A DNA stretch of 15,361 nucleotides from DATCDR01 sp036510575 (GTDB lineage Bacteria > Actinomycetota > Acidimicrobiia > Acidimicrobiales > Bog-793). The stretch is taken from the NCBI GenBank assembly GCA_036510575.1, contig DATCDR010000082.1, forward strand, positions 1-15,361. Reading direction: 5' to 3'. The notes below the pieces were generated by a model. It saw only the letters and a list, made by a program, of their open reading frames with translations. It did no database searches and was not told where the DNA came from. This document shows positions 1 through 6,899 of this stretch, piece by piece; position 1 is the first letter of the stretch, and every line of letters starts with the position of its first letter. A program made the translations under genes and the position numbers.

Positions 1-1
1 C

Positions 2-1741
2 GGGATGTGGTCCGCGCTGCAGGGGTCGATCCTGCTCTGGGGTCTGATCCTCGCCGGCTACCTGGCCTTTGTCGGCTGGCGCTACCGCGACCGGGCGAGT
101 GACCCGGTGGTGGCGTGGGCGCTGCTGGTCGGACTCGGGATCGCGGTGTTCTTCTTCGCGTTGATGCTCGGGCCTGCAGATCCGTTCGCGGCGACAGTCG
201 GCGCGATCCCGACAGACGGTGCGGGACCGAACGCGCTCTTGCAGGACAACGTGCTCGTCGCTGTGCACCCGGTCTTTTTGTACCTCGGCTTCGTCGGCTT
301 CACGGTGCCGTTCTCGTTTGCCATCGCGACGCTCATCACCGGCAGGGTGGGGGAGGGATGGCTCGTCGAGACCAGGCGTTTCGCCGTCTTCTCCTTTGCA
401 TTCTTGACCCTCGGCGTCATGCTCGGCTCCTGGTGGTCGTATCAGGTGCTCGGGTGGGGAGGGTTCTGGGGCTGGGATCCTGTCGAGAACGCCGCTCTTT
501 TACCGTGGATCACTGCCACCGCGTATCTGCACTCGGTGATGGTCCAGGAGCGGCGCGGGCTGCTCCGGGTCTGGAACCTCTCGCTGTTGATCGGCACCTT
601 CGCGCTCACGATCCTCGCGACGTTCCTCACGAGGTCCGGGCTCGTCAACTCGGTCCACTCGTTCTCGAACTCCGGCGTCGGCCCCGCACTGCTGGCGCTG
701 TTTGGCGCGGTCGTCTTTGGCTCGGTGATCCTGATCGGTTGGCGTGGCGACCAGCTCCGCTCCGCAGGTGGCATCGACTCAGCGGTATCGCGCGAAGGAG
801 CCTTTTTGGCCAACAACTTCCTCTTTGGGGCCTTCGCCGTCGTCGTACTTGCCGGCACGGTCTTCCCGCTCTTCATCGAGGCGATCTCGGGCAACGTGGT
901 GAGCATCGGGGCGCCCTACTTCGACGCCTTCACGGTTCCAATCGGTATCGCACTGCTGTTCTTGATGGCGATCGCGCCGGCGCTGCCGTGGAGGAAGGGA
1001 ACGCCGGGCGTGCTCGGTCACCGTCTCGTCGTCCCGGCGTGGATCGGTGTTGCGACCATAGCGGCCTGTGTAATCGCAGGTATCCGCGGCCTTACCCCGC
1101 TCGTGGCGTTCGGGCTCGGATCGTTCGCGGCATCCTCTGCGATGCGCCAGCTCGTGCTCGCGGCAATCGCCGCGCATCACCGCGGCCTCCCGATCTATCG
1201 CGGGCTGCTCGGTCGTGCGAACGGCGGGATGATCGTGCACATTGGGATAGTCATGATCGCGATGGGACTCGCCGCGGCGGGCTCATTCGCCAGTCGCGAC
1301 TTCGTCACGCTCCATCCCGGCCAAGAGGTCACCGTCGACGGCCACATCATCCGGCTCATCAGCGTCAAGGAGTTCAACTTCTCGGCGCGCTATGGAGATG
1401 AGGCGATCTTGCAGGTCGACGGGCACGGTCACCTCGAGCCGGCTATCGACACCTTCCGTGGCACGACGGAACAGGTCGGGACCCCTGCCTTTACCTCCTC
1501 GTTCATCGAGGACGTGTACCTCGCACCGAACAACCTCTCTGCAAAGCGAGGTGATGAGTTCGCGGTCATTCAGATCGTCATCCAGCCCCTCGTCTCGTGG
1601 CTTTGGATCGGCGGCGCGGTCGTAGCCGGCGGTGCAGTGCTGGCAGCTGTCCCCGGACGTCGCCGGCGACCGACTGATCCGTCCACCGTCGCATTCCCCG
1701 AGCTGATCGATGACCTCGTCGGGCAGGGCGCCGGCAGGTGA
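2..1741 (+). CDS. ccmF: CcmF-type heme lyase of cytochrome c maturation (System I), 5' end outside the window
   Basis: CcmF works with CcmH to attach heme from holo-CcmE to CXXCH motifs of apocytochromes c on the outer face of the membrane. The visible 579 codons form a polytopic membrane protein. Counting from the first in-frame Met (base 5), residues 7-12 (GSILLW) match the conserved GSLLLW segment that normally lies some 70-90 residues into CcmF, so the true start is upstream. The tryptophan-rich WWD heme-handling motif is at about 151-168 (WGWDPVENA core). Candidate heme-ligand histidines are H88 (HPVFLYLGF), H218 (VHSF) and H412 (MIVHIG). A large extracytoplasmic loop (about 428-525) precedes the last membrane segment, as usual. 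The stop overlaps the next start by 4 bases (GTGA). Family assignment is very secure; only the length is unknown. Confidence 0.95.
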   Translation, partial: GMWSALQGSILLWGLILAGYLAFVGWRYRDRASDPVVAWALLVGLGIAVFFFALMLGPADPFAATVGAIPTDGAGPNALLQDNVLVAVHPVFLYLGFVGFTVPFSFAIATLITGRVGEGWLVETRRFAVFSFAFLTLGVMLGSWWSYQVLGWGGFWGWDPVENAALLPWITATAYLHSVMVQERRGLLRVWNLSLLIGTFALTILATFLTRSGLVNSVHSFSNSGVGPALLALFGAVVFGSVILIGWRGDQLRSAGGIDSAVSREGAFLANNFLFGAFAVVVLAGTVFPLFIEAISGNVVSIGAPYFDAFTVPIGIALLFLMAIAPALPWRKGTPGVLGHRLVVPAWIGVATIAACVIAGIRGLTPLVAFGLGSFAASSAMRQLVLAAIAAHHRGLPIYRGLLGRANGGMIVHIGIVMIAMGLAAAGSFASRDFVTLHPGQEVTVDGHIIRLISVKEFNFSARYGDEAILQVDGHGHLEPAIDTFRGTTEQVGTPAFTSSFIEDVYLAPNNLSAKRGDEFAVIQIVIQPLVSWLWIGGAVVAGGAVLAAVPGRRRRPTDPSTVAFPELIDDLVGQGAGR

Positions 1742-2292
1742 GCACGTTCGCTGCGCTCAGGCGAAGGCCTGCCCGGATGATCGCCATCGGTGTCGGCCTC
1801 GCCCTGGTCGCCTTCGTGGCGGTGCTCGCGACCCGTACGACTGAGCCGGGTACCGTCGCGTCGAGCCCGCTCGTCGGCCGCGCTGCGCCGGCGATCTCCG
1901 GCGTCAATGTGGTGACCGGCCAGCATGTAAGCCTCGCTGGTGAGCGGGGTCACTACGTGGTCGTCGCCTTCTTCGCGAGCTGGTGTGCGCCATGTGCCGC
2001 CGAGACCCCCCAACTTGTCGCCTTTCTCTTTTCTGAACGCGCAATCCATGCGAGCGTGCTCGGCGTGATCTACTACGACTCCGTCAGCAACGCCGTGAAC
2101 TTCCTCCACTCCTATGGCGCGAGATGGCCGGTTGTTGCCGACGGAAGCGGCGCGATCGCGGCGGAGTTCGGCGTGGACGATCCGCCAGAGGCCTTCGTCG
2201 TCGCGCCGAGTGGCAGGATCGTGGCGTGGATTACCGGCGGCGTTACGCAGACGCGCCTCCTCCAGATCGTCAGCCGCGAGGGGACAGAGTGA
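1738..2292 (+). CDS. ccmG: Membrane-anchored thioredoxin-fold protein, CcmG/TlpA/ResA-like
   Basis: This is a predicted thiol-disulfide oxidoreductase that would keep apocytochrome or CcmH cysteines reduced for heme attachment. The 184-residue protein has an N-terminal anchor at about 14-32, then a thioredoxin fold facing outward. The redox motif WCAPC is at 82-86 (C83 and C86), and the cis-proline loop is the DDPPEAF segment around P149-P150. The GTG start is chosen because it overlaps the ccmF stop by 4 bases and puts the anchor at the N terminus. Its place between ccmF and ccmH is where ccmG/dsbE sits in canonical ccm operons, so the symbol rests on context as well as fold. A general TlpA-like reductase is the alternative. 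Confidence 0.88.
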   Translation: MSTFAALRRRPARMIAIGVGLALVAFVAVLATRTTEPGTVASSPLVGRAAPAISGVNVVTGQHVSLAGERGHYVVVAFFASWCAPCAAETPQLVAFLFSERAIHASVLGVIYYDSVSNAVNFLHSYGARWPVVADGSGAIAAEFGVDDPPEAFVVAPSGRIVAWITGGVTQTRLLQIVSREGTE

Positions 2293-2804
2293 TGAGCGCG
2301 CAGTCGTCGGCCGTAGTGGATCGGCCCCGCTCGCTGTTTCGTGGCTTGGTCGTTGGTCGCTACGGCTACCTCTTCCTCGCAGTCGTGATCGCCGTGCTCC
2401 TGATCGTCGGTGACGGGTCCAAGTCGACTACGCCCGACGCCGCTCGGGTCGCCTACCTCGAGAGCGTCATCCGTTGTCCGAGTTGCGCGGACCTCTCGAT
2501 CGCCGACTCCGAGACGACGAGCGCGACCGGTCTTCGGACCGAGGTGGTGAAGGACGTCCATCAGGGACTTTCGGACCAGGTGATCGAGGCACAGGTCGAG
2601 GGGCAGTACCCAGGCACGCTGCTGATCCCGACCGGTGGCGACGGTGTAGCGATCTTTTTGATCCCCGCCTTGATCATCGCGGCAGGCGCGGCGACCTTTG
2701 TCGTGTTGATGCTCAGGCGTACGAGACGAGAAGGCTCGGCGGACAAGAGCGCCGATGAGGCCATCGTCGAAGCAGCGCAACGAGAGCGGATGGCGGGCAG
2801 GTGA
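2292..2804 (+). CDS. ccmH: CcmH-type apocytochrome thiol reductase subunit
   Basis: CcmH presents a reactive dithiol to apocytochrome c and partners CcmF in heme ligation. The 170-residue product has a membrane segment at about 25-39, then the CcmH signature: RCPSC at 61-65 (C62 and C65), followed by the SIADS and LRTEV elements. A second membrane segment is at about 123-142. This is the compact CcmH form, without the fused C-terminal TPR domain seen in E. coli CcmH. The ATG start shares one base with the ccmG stop (TGATG) and has a GAGGGGA Shine-Dalgarno at 2278-2284. A longer reading upstream of this ATG lies inside ccmG and lacks family similarity. The downstream gene overlaps by 4 bases. 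Confidence 0.93.
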   Translation: MSAQSSAVVDRPRSLFRGLVVGRYGYLFLAVVIAVLLIVGDGSKSTTPDAARVAYLESVIRCPSCADLSIADSETTSATGLRTEVVKDVHQGLSDQVIEAQVEGQYPGTLLIPTGGDGVAIFLIPALIIAAGAATFVVLMLRRTRREGSADKSADEAIVEAAQRERMAGR

Positions 2805-3622
2805 GCAAGATCGCGAGCGGCCGACATGGCGACCTCGAGGCGGAGCGGAACTTCTTGATCGACTCGATCACCGACCTCGACCGCGAGCACGCAGCCGGTG
2901 ACATCGACGACGCCGACTATCAAACGCTCCGGGACGACTACGTGCGTCGCGCTGCACAGAGTTTGCGGGCGCTCGAGGAGCTCGATGGACTTCCCGGAGG
3001 TGCCGAGGGACCAGGCACCTCTGCCGTCTCTGGTTGGCGGAGGTTTCGTCGCTACCTCGGGCGCCGCGGGGTACGGCTCGCGCTCGGGACGCTTGCGGTG
3101 GTGTCCCTGCTCGCGGCCGTCGGACTGTTCGCGGCACATCTCGCGGGAGTGCGCCTGCCTGGGGAGAGCGCGACGGGAACCATCACGATGAGTGAGGCCG
3201 CGCTCGTTAGCCAGGATCTCTCCGAGGCCGCGCTCGAGGCGAACGCGGACGAGCCCCAGAATGCGGTCCTTCTCTACGACGAAGTGCTCTCGAAGGTGCC
3301 AGACCAACAGGTCGCCCTCACCTACGCAGGATGGCTGACGCGACTCTCGGGGCTGAACGCGCACGATGCCGCAGCGGTTCGCGCCGGCGACGCACAGCTT
3401 TCCGCAGCCGCCCGACTACATCCGAGCTACCCCGACGGTGAGGGTCTCTACGGCGTCGCCGCCTACGAAGATGATCACAGCCTCGCCGCCTCGGTGGCGG
3501 CATTCGCCAGGTGCGCCGACGACCAGCCGAGCAACGAGCTAGTCAATGCAGTCGCGCCGGTGGCTAAGACTGTCTATGGCCTGGCAGGAAAGCCGCTCCC
3601 TAAGGCCTTTCGCCTCGGCTAG
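2801..3622 (+). CDS. CcmI-like membrane protein with TPR-like C-terminal domain
   Basis: The 273-residue product probably acts as the apocytochrome c chaperone of the ccm operon. Residues 10-65 are charged and helical, with the motif of a leucine- and aspartate-rich segment then DADYQTLRDDYVRRA. This resembles the cytoplasmic part of CcmI/CycH proteins, where a similar segment precedes the TPR region. One membrane helix lies at about 91-117. The rest, from about 134, is alanine-rich helical and TPR-like, including an NAVLLYDEVLSK helix pair. E. coli CcmI has two N-terminal membrane helices; this one shows only one. The GTG start overlaps the ccmH stop by 4 bases, and no strong Shine-Dalgarno is seen, so translational coupling is likely. 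It is the last gene of the operon. The CcmI-like label rests on architecture and position. Confidence 0.72.
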   Translation: MSKIASGRHGDLEAERNFLIDSITDLDREHAAGDIDDADYQTLRDDYVRRAAQSLRALEELDGLPGGAEGPGTSAVSGWRRFRRYLGRRGVRLALGTLAVVSLLAAVGLFAAHLAGVRLPGESATGTITMSEAALVSQDLSEAALEANADEPQNAVLLYDEVLSKVPDQQVALTYAGWLTRLSGLNAHDAAAVRAGDAQLSAAARLHPSYPDGEGLYGVAAYEDDHSLAASVAAFARCADDQPSNELVNAVAPVAKTVYGLAGKPLPKAFRLG

Positions 3623-3644
3623 CTCTGCAGAAGCCCGATAGCCC

Positions 3645-4421
3645 TCAGCCGGCGATGGACTCACATGCGTCGTCGCCGAGTGCCTTCGAGCTGAGCGAGA
3701 CCATGATCTCGCCGCCGCAGAGCCCGGCGAACATGCCGCGGACCATTCCACGGTCGACGGCGCACAGCACCGGATACTCGATCGCTGTCTCCCCGAAGGG
3801 GCAAAAGTCCCGGATAATGCCGGCGGTCTCGGTGTTGTCGGCTGGATGCGCCCCGAATCCGTGCGCGGTGAGCGCATCTGCGACTGCGAGCATCGCCGCG
3901 TGCAGCGAGCGCTGGCCTTCACCTGGAGCCATCACCTCGGCGAGGCTCTTCCCGTAGGACTCGCCGACCTCCTCGGCCATCGCCGTCGCCACGTCCTTGT
4001 CGAGGAGCGAGAGTGCCTTGACGAGGAGGTTGATCACGAGCTCGTCAGGGCGTGGCGCGATTCCGAGCGTGGCGGTGCGACCCTGCCGGCGGTAGCGCTT
4101 GGACGGCCGTCCAGCGCCGGTCGCAGCGTGCTCGAGCGTGACCTCGACGTAACCGCCTGCTGCGAGCTTGTCGAGGTGGTGACGCGCGACGTTCGGGTGG
4201 AGGTCGAAGCGCCGGGCGATCTCTTGCGCGGTGACGCCGTCAGCTTCTTTTAAGTAGCCGTAGATCTGCCGCCGCGTGGTGTCGCCGAACGCGGCAGTCA
4301 CCGCGGCCACGGCGGAGAAGAACGTCTCGTCGTCGAGCACCTGATCCGTCGCGGTTCCACTTCGCGGCGCGGGCGGTCTCGTGTCCGTTGGCACCTCGAC
4401 GACGCGCAGGTCCTGGGACAT
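3645..4421 (-). CDS. SufR-like winged-helix regulator with a C-terminal cysteine cluster
   Basis: The 258-residue product is a DNA-binding repressor/activator likely to sense an Fe-S cluster. An ArsR/DeoR-like winged helix-turn-helix occupies about 38-115, with recognition region LHPNVARHHLDKL (74-86) and wing GAGRPSKRY. The C-terminal half carries C207, C220, C235 and C253 (C-x12-C-x14-C-x17-C), with the family phrase CPFG at C207. SufR proteins carry a similar four-cysteine cluster that binds a [4Fe-4S] centre. The ATG at 4421 is chosen over upstream in-frame starts because those run into mrp, and because a TACGAT -10 element ends 7 bases before this ATG, which suggests a leaderless mRNA. 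It is divergent from mrp and convergent with the ccm operon. Sensing Fe-S status is inference. Confidence 0.82.
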   Translation of the reverse strand: MSQDLRVVEVPTDTRPPAPRSGTATDQVLDDETFFSAVAAVTAAFGDTTRRQIYGYLKEADGVTAQEIARRFDLHPNVARHHLDKLAAGGYVEVTLEHAATGAGRPSKRYRRQGRTATLGIAPRPDELVINLLVKALSLLDKDVATAMAEEVGESYGKSLAEVMAPGEGQRSLHAAMLAVADALTAHGFGAHPADNTETAGIIRDFCPFGETAIEYPVLCAVDRGMVRGMFAGLCGGEIMVSLSSKALGDDACESIAG

Positions 4422-4436
4422 ACCAGGTATCGTACC
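4420..4436. promoter_or_regulatory. Overlapping dyads and back-to-back -10 elements between the SufR-like gene and mrp
   Basis: The 17 bases read as half-sites TACC-A-GGTA-TCG-TACC. Two perfect dyads overlap: ATACC-A-GGTAT (4420-4430) and GGTA-TCG-TACC (4426-4436). The same bases contain TATCGT (4428-4433), a -10 for mrp on the plus strand, and its near mirror TACGAT (4434-4429) for the regulator on the minus strand. A dimer bound here would cover both promoters and the regulator's own start codon, so autoregulation plus control of mrp is the natural reading. The dyads are seen directly; the operator and promoter roles are inferred. No convincing -35 boxes were found. Confidence 0.55.
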
Positions 4437-4448
4437 TTCGCACCCAAG

Positions 4449-4476
4449 AAGGAGAGTTCGGTCGCCAATCGACCGA
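4449..4476 (+). promoter_or_regulatory. Shine-Dalgarno followed by a hairpin in the mrp leader
   Basis: AAGGAGAG at 4449-4456 is a strong Shine-Dalgarno but lies 29 bases before the mrp ATG at 4486. Between them is a perfect 7-bp hairpin, TCGGTCG (4458-4464), loop CCAAT, CGACCGA (4470-4476). If the hairpin forms, the bases left between Shine-Dalgarno and ATG are one before and nine after it, an effective spacing of about 10. This would reconcile the site with the ATG chosen for mrp. Confidence 0.45.
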
Positions 4477-4485
4477 CGCGACGCC

Positions 4486-5616
4486 ATGGCGATAAGAAGC
4501 GACGAAGACCTTCGCGCGGCGTTCCTCGCCGTCGAGGAGCCACTGCTCTTTCGTACGCTCGGCGAGCTTGGGACCTTAAAGAGCGTGCACTCCGCGGGCG
4601 ACACGATCACCGTCAGGATCGGCGTGGCGGTAGACGGCTATCCGCTCACCGATGAGCTCGGCGAGCGGCTCCTCGGGGTGCTCGACGCCGACGACGAGCG
4701 CGAGATCAGCCTCGAGCTCGAGTTCTTAAGCGAGGGCGAGCGCGCAGCGCTCGGCCTGCTACTCCATGACCTGACTACCCCTGCGCCAGCCGAGCACGGC
4801 CAGGCGAATGCCCGTGGCAACCCCTTCCAGTCGACCGGCAGCTCCACGCGCATCCTCGCGATCGCGTCCGGCAAGGGCGGGGTGGGGAAGTCCTCGGTGA
4901 CGGTGAACCTCGCGGTCGCCCTGGCCAGCCTCGGCTATCGCGTCGGCCTCCTGGATGCCGATATCTACGGCTTTTCCGCCCCGCGCATGCTCGAGGTCGC
5001 CTACCCGCCGGTGGTGGTCGGCAAGACCATCGTGCCGCCGGTCGCACACGGCGTCCGCTGCATCTCGATGGGCTTTTTCGTCGACGAGGACCAAGGCGTG
5101 GCCTGGCGGGGTCCGATGCTGCACAAGGCGATCGAGCAGTTCCTGGTCGACGTCTGTTGGGGAACGCTCGACTACCTCCTCGTCGACATGCCACCTGGCA
5201 CGGGCGACGTAGCGCTCTCGGTCGGCGAGCAACTGCCAAGAGCCGAGCTCTACGTCGTCACGACGCCACAGCTCGCAGCTGGTCGTGTAGCTGTCCGCGC
5301 CGGTTCGGTCGGTCGACAGCTGCGGCTGCCCGTGCGTGGCGTCATCGAGAACATGAGCTGGTTCACCTCGCGAGACGGCGAGCGTCACGAGCTCTTCGGT
5401 CGAGGTGGCGGTCAGCTCGTAGCCGACACGCTCGACGTTCCGTTGCTCGGCCAGATCCCCCTCGTGCCGAACGCTGATCCATCCGGGGAGGACGCGGTTC
5501 CACTCGCGATCAGCGACCCGGATAGCGAGGTGGCGAAGAGCTTCTCGGAGATCGCCCGGCACCTTGTCGAGGCAGGGCCCGCCCGGGTCTACCGCTCCGA
5601 GCTGCGCATCTCCTAG
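4486..5616 (+). CDS. mrp: Mrp/ApbC family P-loop Fe-S cluster carrier
   Basis: Mrp/ApbC proteins are cytosolic dimeric P-loop NTPases that carry and deliver Fe-S clusters. Residues 4-95 of this 376-residue protein form an N-terminal MIP18/DUF59-like domain (VEEPLLFRTLGELG). A low-complexity linker follows, then the MinD-like ATPase from about 121. The deviant Walker A is SGKGGVGKSS at 128-137, the DADIYG switch at about 157-162, and DMPPGTGD at 234-241. In many Mrp proteins a CxxC cluster site follows ENMS; here it reads ENMSWFTSRDG (288-298) with no cysteine, as in actinobacterial Mrp. The ATG at 4486 starts just before the DUF59-like domain; 35 further in-frame codons upstream fall within the regulator's promoter. 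It is divergent from the SufR-like gene. Confidence 0.9.
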   Translation: MAIRSDEDLRAAFLAVEEPLLFRTLGELGTLKSVHSAGDTITVRIGVAVDGYPLTDELGERLLGVLDADDEREISLELEFLSEGERAALGLLLHDLTTPAPAEHGQANARGNPFQSTGSSTRILAIASGKGGVGKSSVTVNLAVALASLGYRVGLLDADIYGFSAPRMLEVAYPPVVVGKTIVPPVAHGVRCISMGFFVDEDQGVAWRGPMLHKAIEQFLVDVCWGTLDYLLVDMPPGTGDVALSVGEQLPRAELYVVTTPQLAAGRVAVRAGSVGRQLRLPVRGVIENMSWFTSRDGERHELFGRGGGQLVADTLDVPLLGQIPLVPNADPSGEDAVPLAISDPDSEVAKSFSEIARHLVEAGPARVYRSELRIS

Positions 5617-5625
5617 TTCGGCGGC

Positions 5626-5659
5626 CCGTTCGGCACCGGCATCGGCTGGTGCCGAACGG
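5626..5659 (+). terminator. Strong hairpin terminator after mrp, without U-tract
   Basis: CCGTTCGGCACC (5626-5637) pairs perfectly with GGTGCCGAACGG (5648-5659), giving a 12-bp stem with a 10-base loop starting 10 bases after the mrp stop. No run of T follows; such U-less stems are common as terminators in high-GC actinobacteria. Confidence 0.72.
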
Positions 5660-5680
5660 ACCGCGTCGTCACTTGTGAGG

Positions 5681-5698
5681 TGCCCGAGGTTGCCCGAG
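5681..5698. repeat. Tandem TGCCCGAG repeats upstream of the dGTPase gene
   Basis: TGCCCGAG occurs at 5681-5688 and again at 5691-5698, exactly 10 bases apart. A partial copy, TGCCC, is at 5703-5707. One helical turn between copies suits a regulator binding on one face of the DNA just upstream of the promoter. The repeats are seen directly; the role is a guess. Confidence 0.4.
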
Positions 5699-5705
5699 AA
5701 ACTGC

Positions 5706-5729
5706 CCAGGTGTGACTTCGCGCACCTGG
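5706..5729. promoter_or_regulatory. Inverted repeat overlapping the dGTPase promoter
   Basis: CCAGGTGTG (5706-5714) faces CGCACCTGG (5721-5729) across 6 bases; seven outer pairs are perfect and one of the inner two is a G-T pair. It covers the predicted -35 and spacer, so an operator (CCAGGTG-N10-CACCTGG) is more likely than a second terminator. The regulator is unknown. Confidence 0.42.
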
Positions 5730-5739
5730 TCCGTAGATT
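5712..5739 (+). promoter_or_regulatory. Predicted promoter of the dGTPase gene
   Basis: GTGACT (5712-5717) resembles a -35 box, with a 16-base spacer to TAGATT (5734-5739), a good TANNNT -10. Transcription would start near 5746, leaving about 31 bases of leader with an AAGGG Shine-Dalgarno at 5766-5770, 6 bases before the GTG start. Confidence 0.4.
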
Positions 5740-5776
5740 GGAGATGTGGCTGTGACAACTCTGACAAGGGACAATC

Positions 5777-6892
5777 GTGACCGGCGATAACGCGACCGGG
5801 ACCCCGCTTACCGCGCGCGCCGAGGCATGGGCGTCGACGATGGCGGGCTTCGAGGGCGCTGCGGCGTCATTTCGCCACGCGCACGGCGACAGCTTTACAA
5901 CGATCGGCCAAGTCGTGCCGCTCACGAGAACCGAGCGAGAGGCGCGCGAAGCAAGGGATCTCGCTCCCGGCGCGACGCGCGCCGACGGCGCGGGAAGTCG
6001 CGTTCGTGCCGAGGAGCCGGACGCGTTCCGGACCTGCTTCGAGCGAGACCGCGATCGGATTCTCCATGCGACCGCGTTTCGCCGTTTGGCCGGCAAGACA
6101 CAGGTCTTCGTCTTCCCTGACGATCACCAACGGACGCGACTCACGCACGCACTCGAGGTCGCACAGGTCGCGACGGCGATCGCTCGATCACTCTCACTTA
6201 ACGTCGCGCTCGTCGAAGCGATCGCGCTCGGCCACGACTGCGGCCATGGCCCAGGAGGGCACGCCAGTGAGGACGCACTTGGGCCCTACCTCGACGGCGG
6301 GTTCGACCACGCAGTCTTCGGTGCCGATGTCGTGTTGGCACCGCTCAATCTCACCTCAGAGGTGCTCGACGGGATTCGGAACCACTCCTGGTCGCGCCCG
6401 GCGCCGCGGACCCCTGAGGGTGAGGTTGTGAGTTGGGCGGATCGGATCGCGTATGTCTGTCATGACTTCGAAGATGCCGTGGTTGCAGGCATCGTTCGGC
6501 CGCTGGAGCTGCCCGAACAGGTCCGTCGAGTTGTCGGGTCCACGCATGGCGCACAGCTCGGTACCTTCATCGAGGCGCTCGTGAGCTCGAGCGCCGCGAA
6601 TGGAACCGTGTCGATGGCGAGCGACGTCGCCGCGGCGCTCGGCGATTTCCGGCTCTTCAACTACGACCGAATCTACCTTCGACGCGAGTCGAAAGAGCAG
6701 GCCGACGCGGTGATCGCGGTGTTACGTCGGCTAGTTGACGGGCTCTTAGCCGAGCGATGGGCGACCACCGAGGCCGTCGCGTACGTGGCAGGGATGACGG
6801 ATAAGTTCGCATTCAAGCTGGCTGTCGAGCACCTGGATTACCCCGTCGCGCTCTTGCCGCGAGGTATCGACTCCTTCGGCGGCGGGCACTGA
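5777..6892 (+). CDS. dgt: dGTPase-family HD-domain dNTP triphosphohydrolase
   Basis: Members hydrolyse dNTPs, often dGTP, to the deoxynucleoside and triphosphate, controlling nucleotide pools in the cytosol. The 371-residue protein shows the HD metal site in order: H124 (RTRLTHALEVAQ), H153-D154 (GHDCGHGPGGH) and D222 (ADRIAYVCHDFEDA). Preceding this, CFERDRDRILHATAFRRLAGKTQVF (split around residue 100) is the family's nucleotide-site segment. The family HD stretch often reads HDIGNPPFGH; here it is richer in Gly and Cys. The first 80 residues are poorly conserved and rich in Ala, Arg and Glu, so the exact start is less certain. The GTG at 5777 has an AAGGG Shine-Dalgarno at good distance. 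It appears to be a single-gene unit between two terminator-like regions. Substrate preference cannot be told from sequence. Confidence 0.87.
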   Translation: MTGDNATGTPLTARAEAWASTMAGFEGAAASFRHAHGDSFTTIGQVVPLTRTEREAREARDLAPGATRADGAGSRVRAEEPDAFRTCFERDRDRILHATAFRRLAGKTQVFVFPDDHQRTRLTHALEVAQVATAIARSLSLNVALVEAIALGHDCGHGPGGHASEDALGPYLDGGFDHAVFGADVVLAPLNLTSEVLDGIRNHSWSRPAPRTPEGEVVSWADRIAYVCHDFEDAVVAGIVRPLELPEQVRRVVGSTHGAQLGTFIEALVSSSAANGTVSMASDVAAALGDFRLFNYDRIYLRRESKEQADAVIAVLRRLVDGLLAERWATTEAVAYVAGMTDKFAFKLAVEHLDYPVALLPRGIDSFGGGH

Positions 6893-6899
6893 GTCAATC

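Noticed and set aside
115..1401. 428-codon plus-strand frame inside ccmF
   Set aside because: It is arginine-rich, without a family signature, and in another frame from the clear CcmF membrane protein.
3601..3644. Terminator between the CcmI-like and SufR-like genes
   Set aside because: Only a 4-bp pairing (AGGC with GCCT) could be found at the end of the coding region.
4759..6096. 445-codon open frame on the minus strand opposite mrp and dgt
   Set aside because: It spans two well-supported genes and their gap, its translation is Arg/Ala/Ser-rich without motifs, and long antisense frames are common in high-GC DNA.
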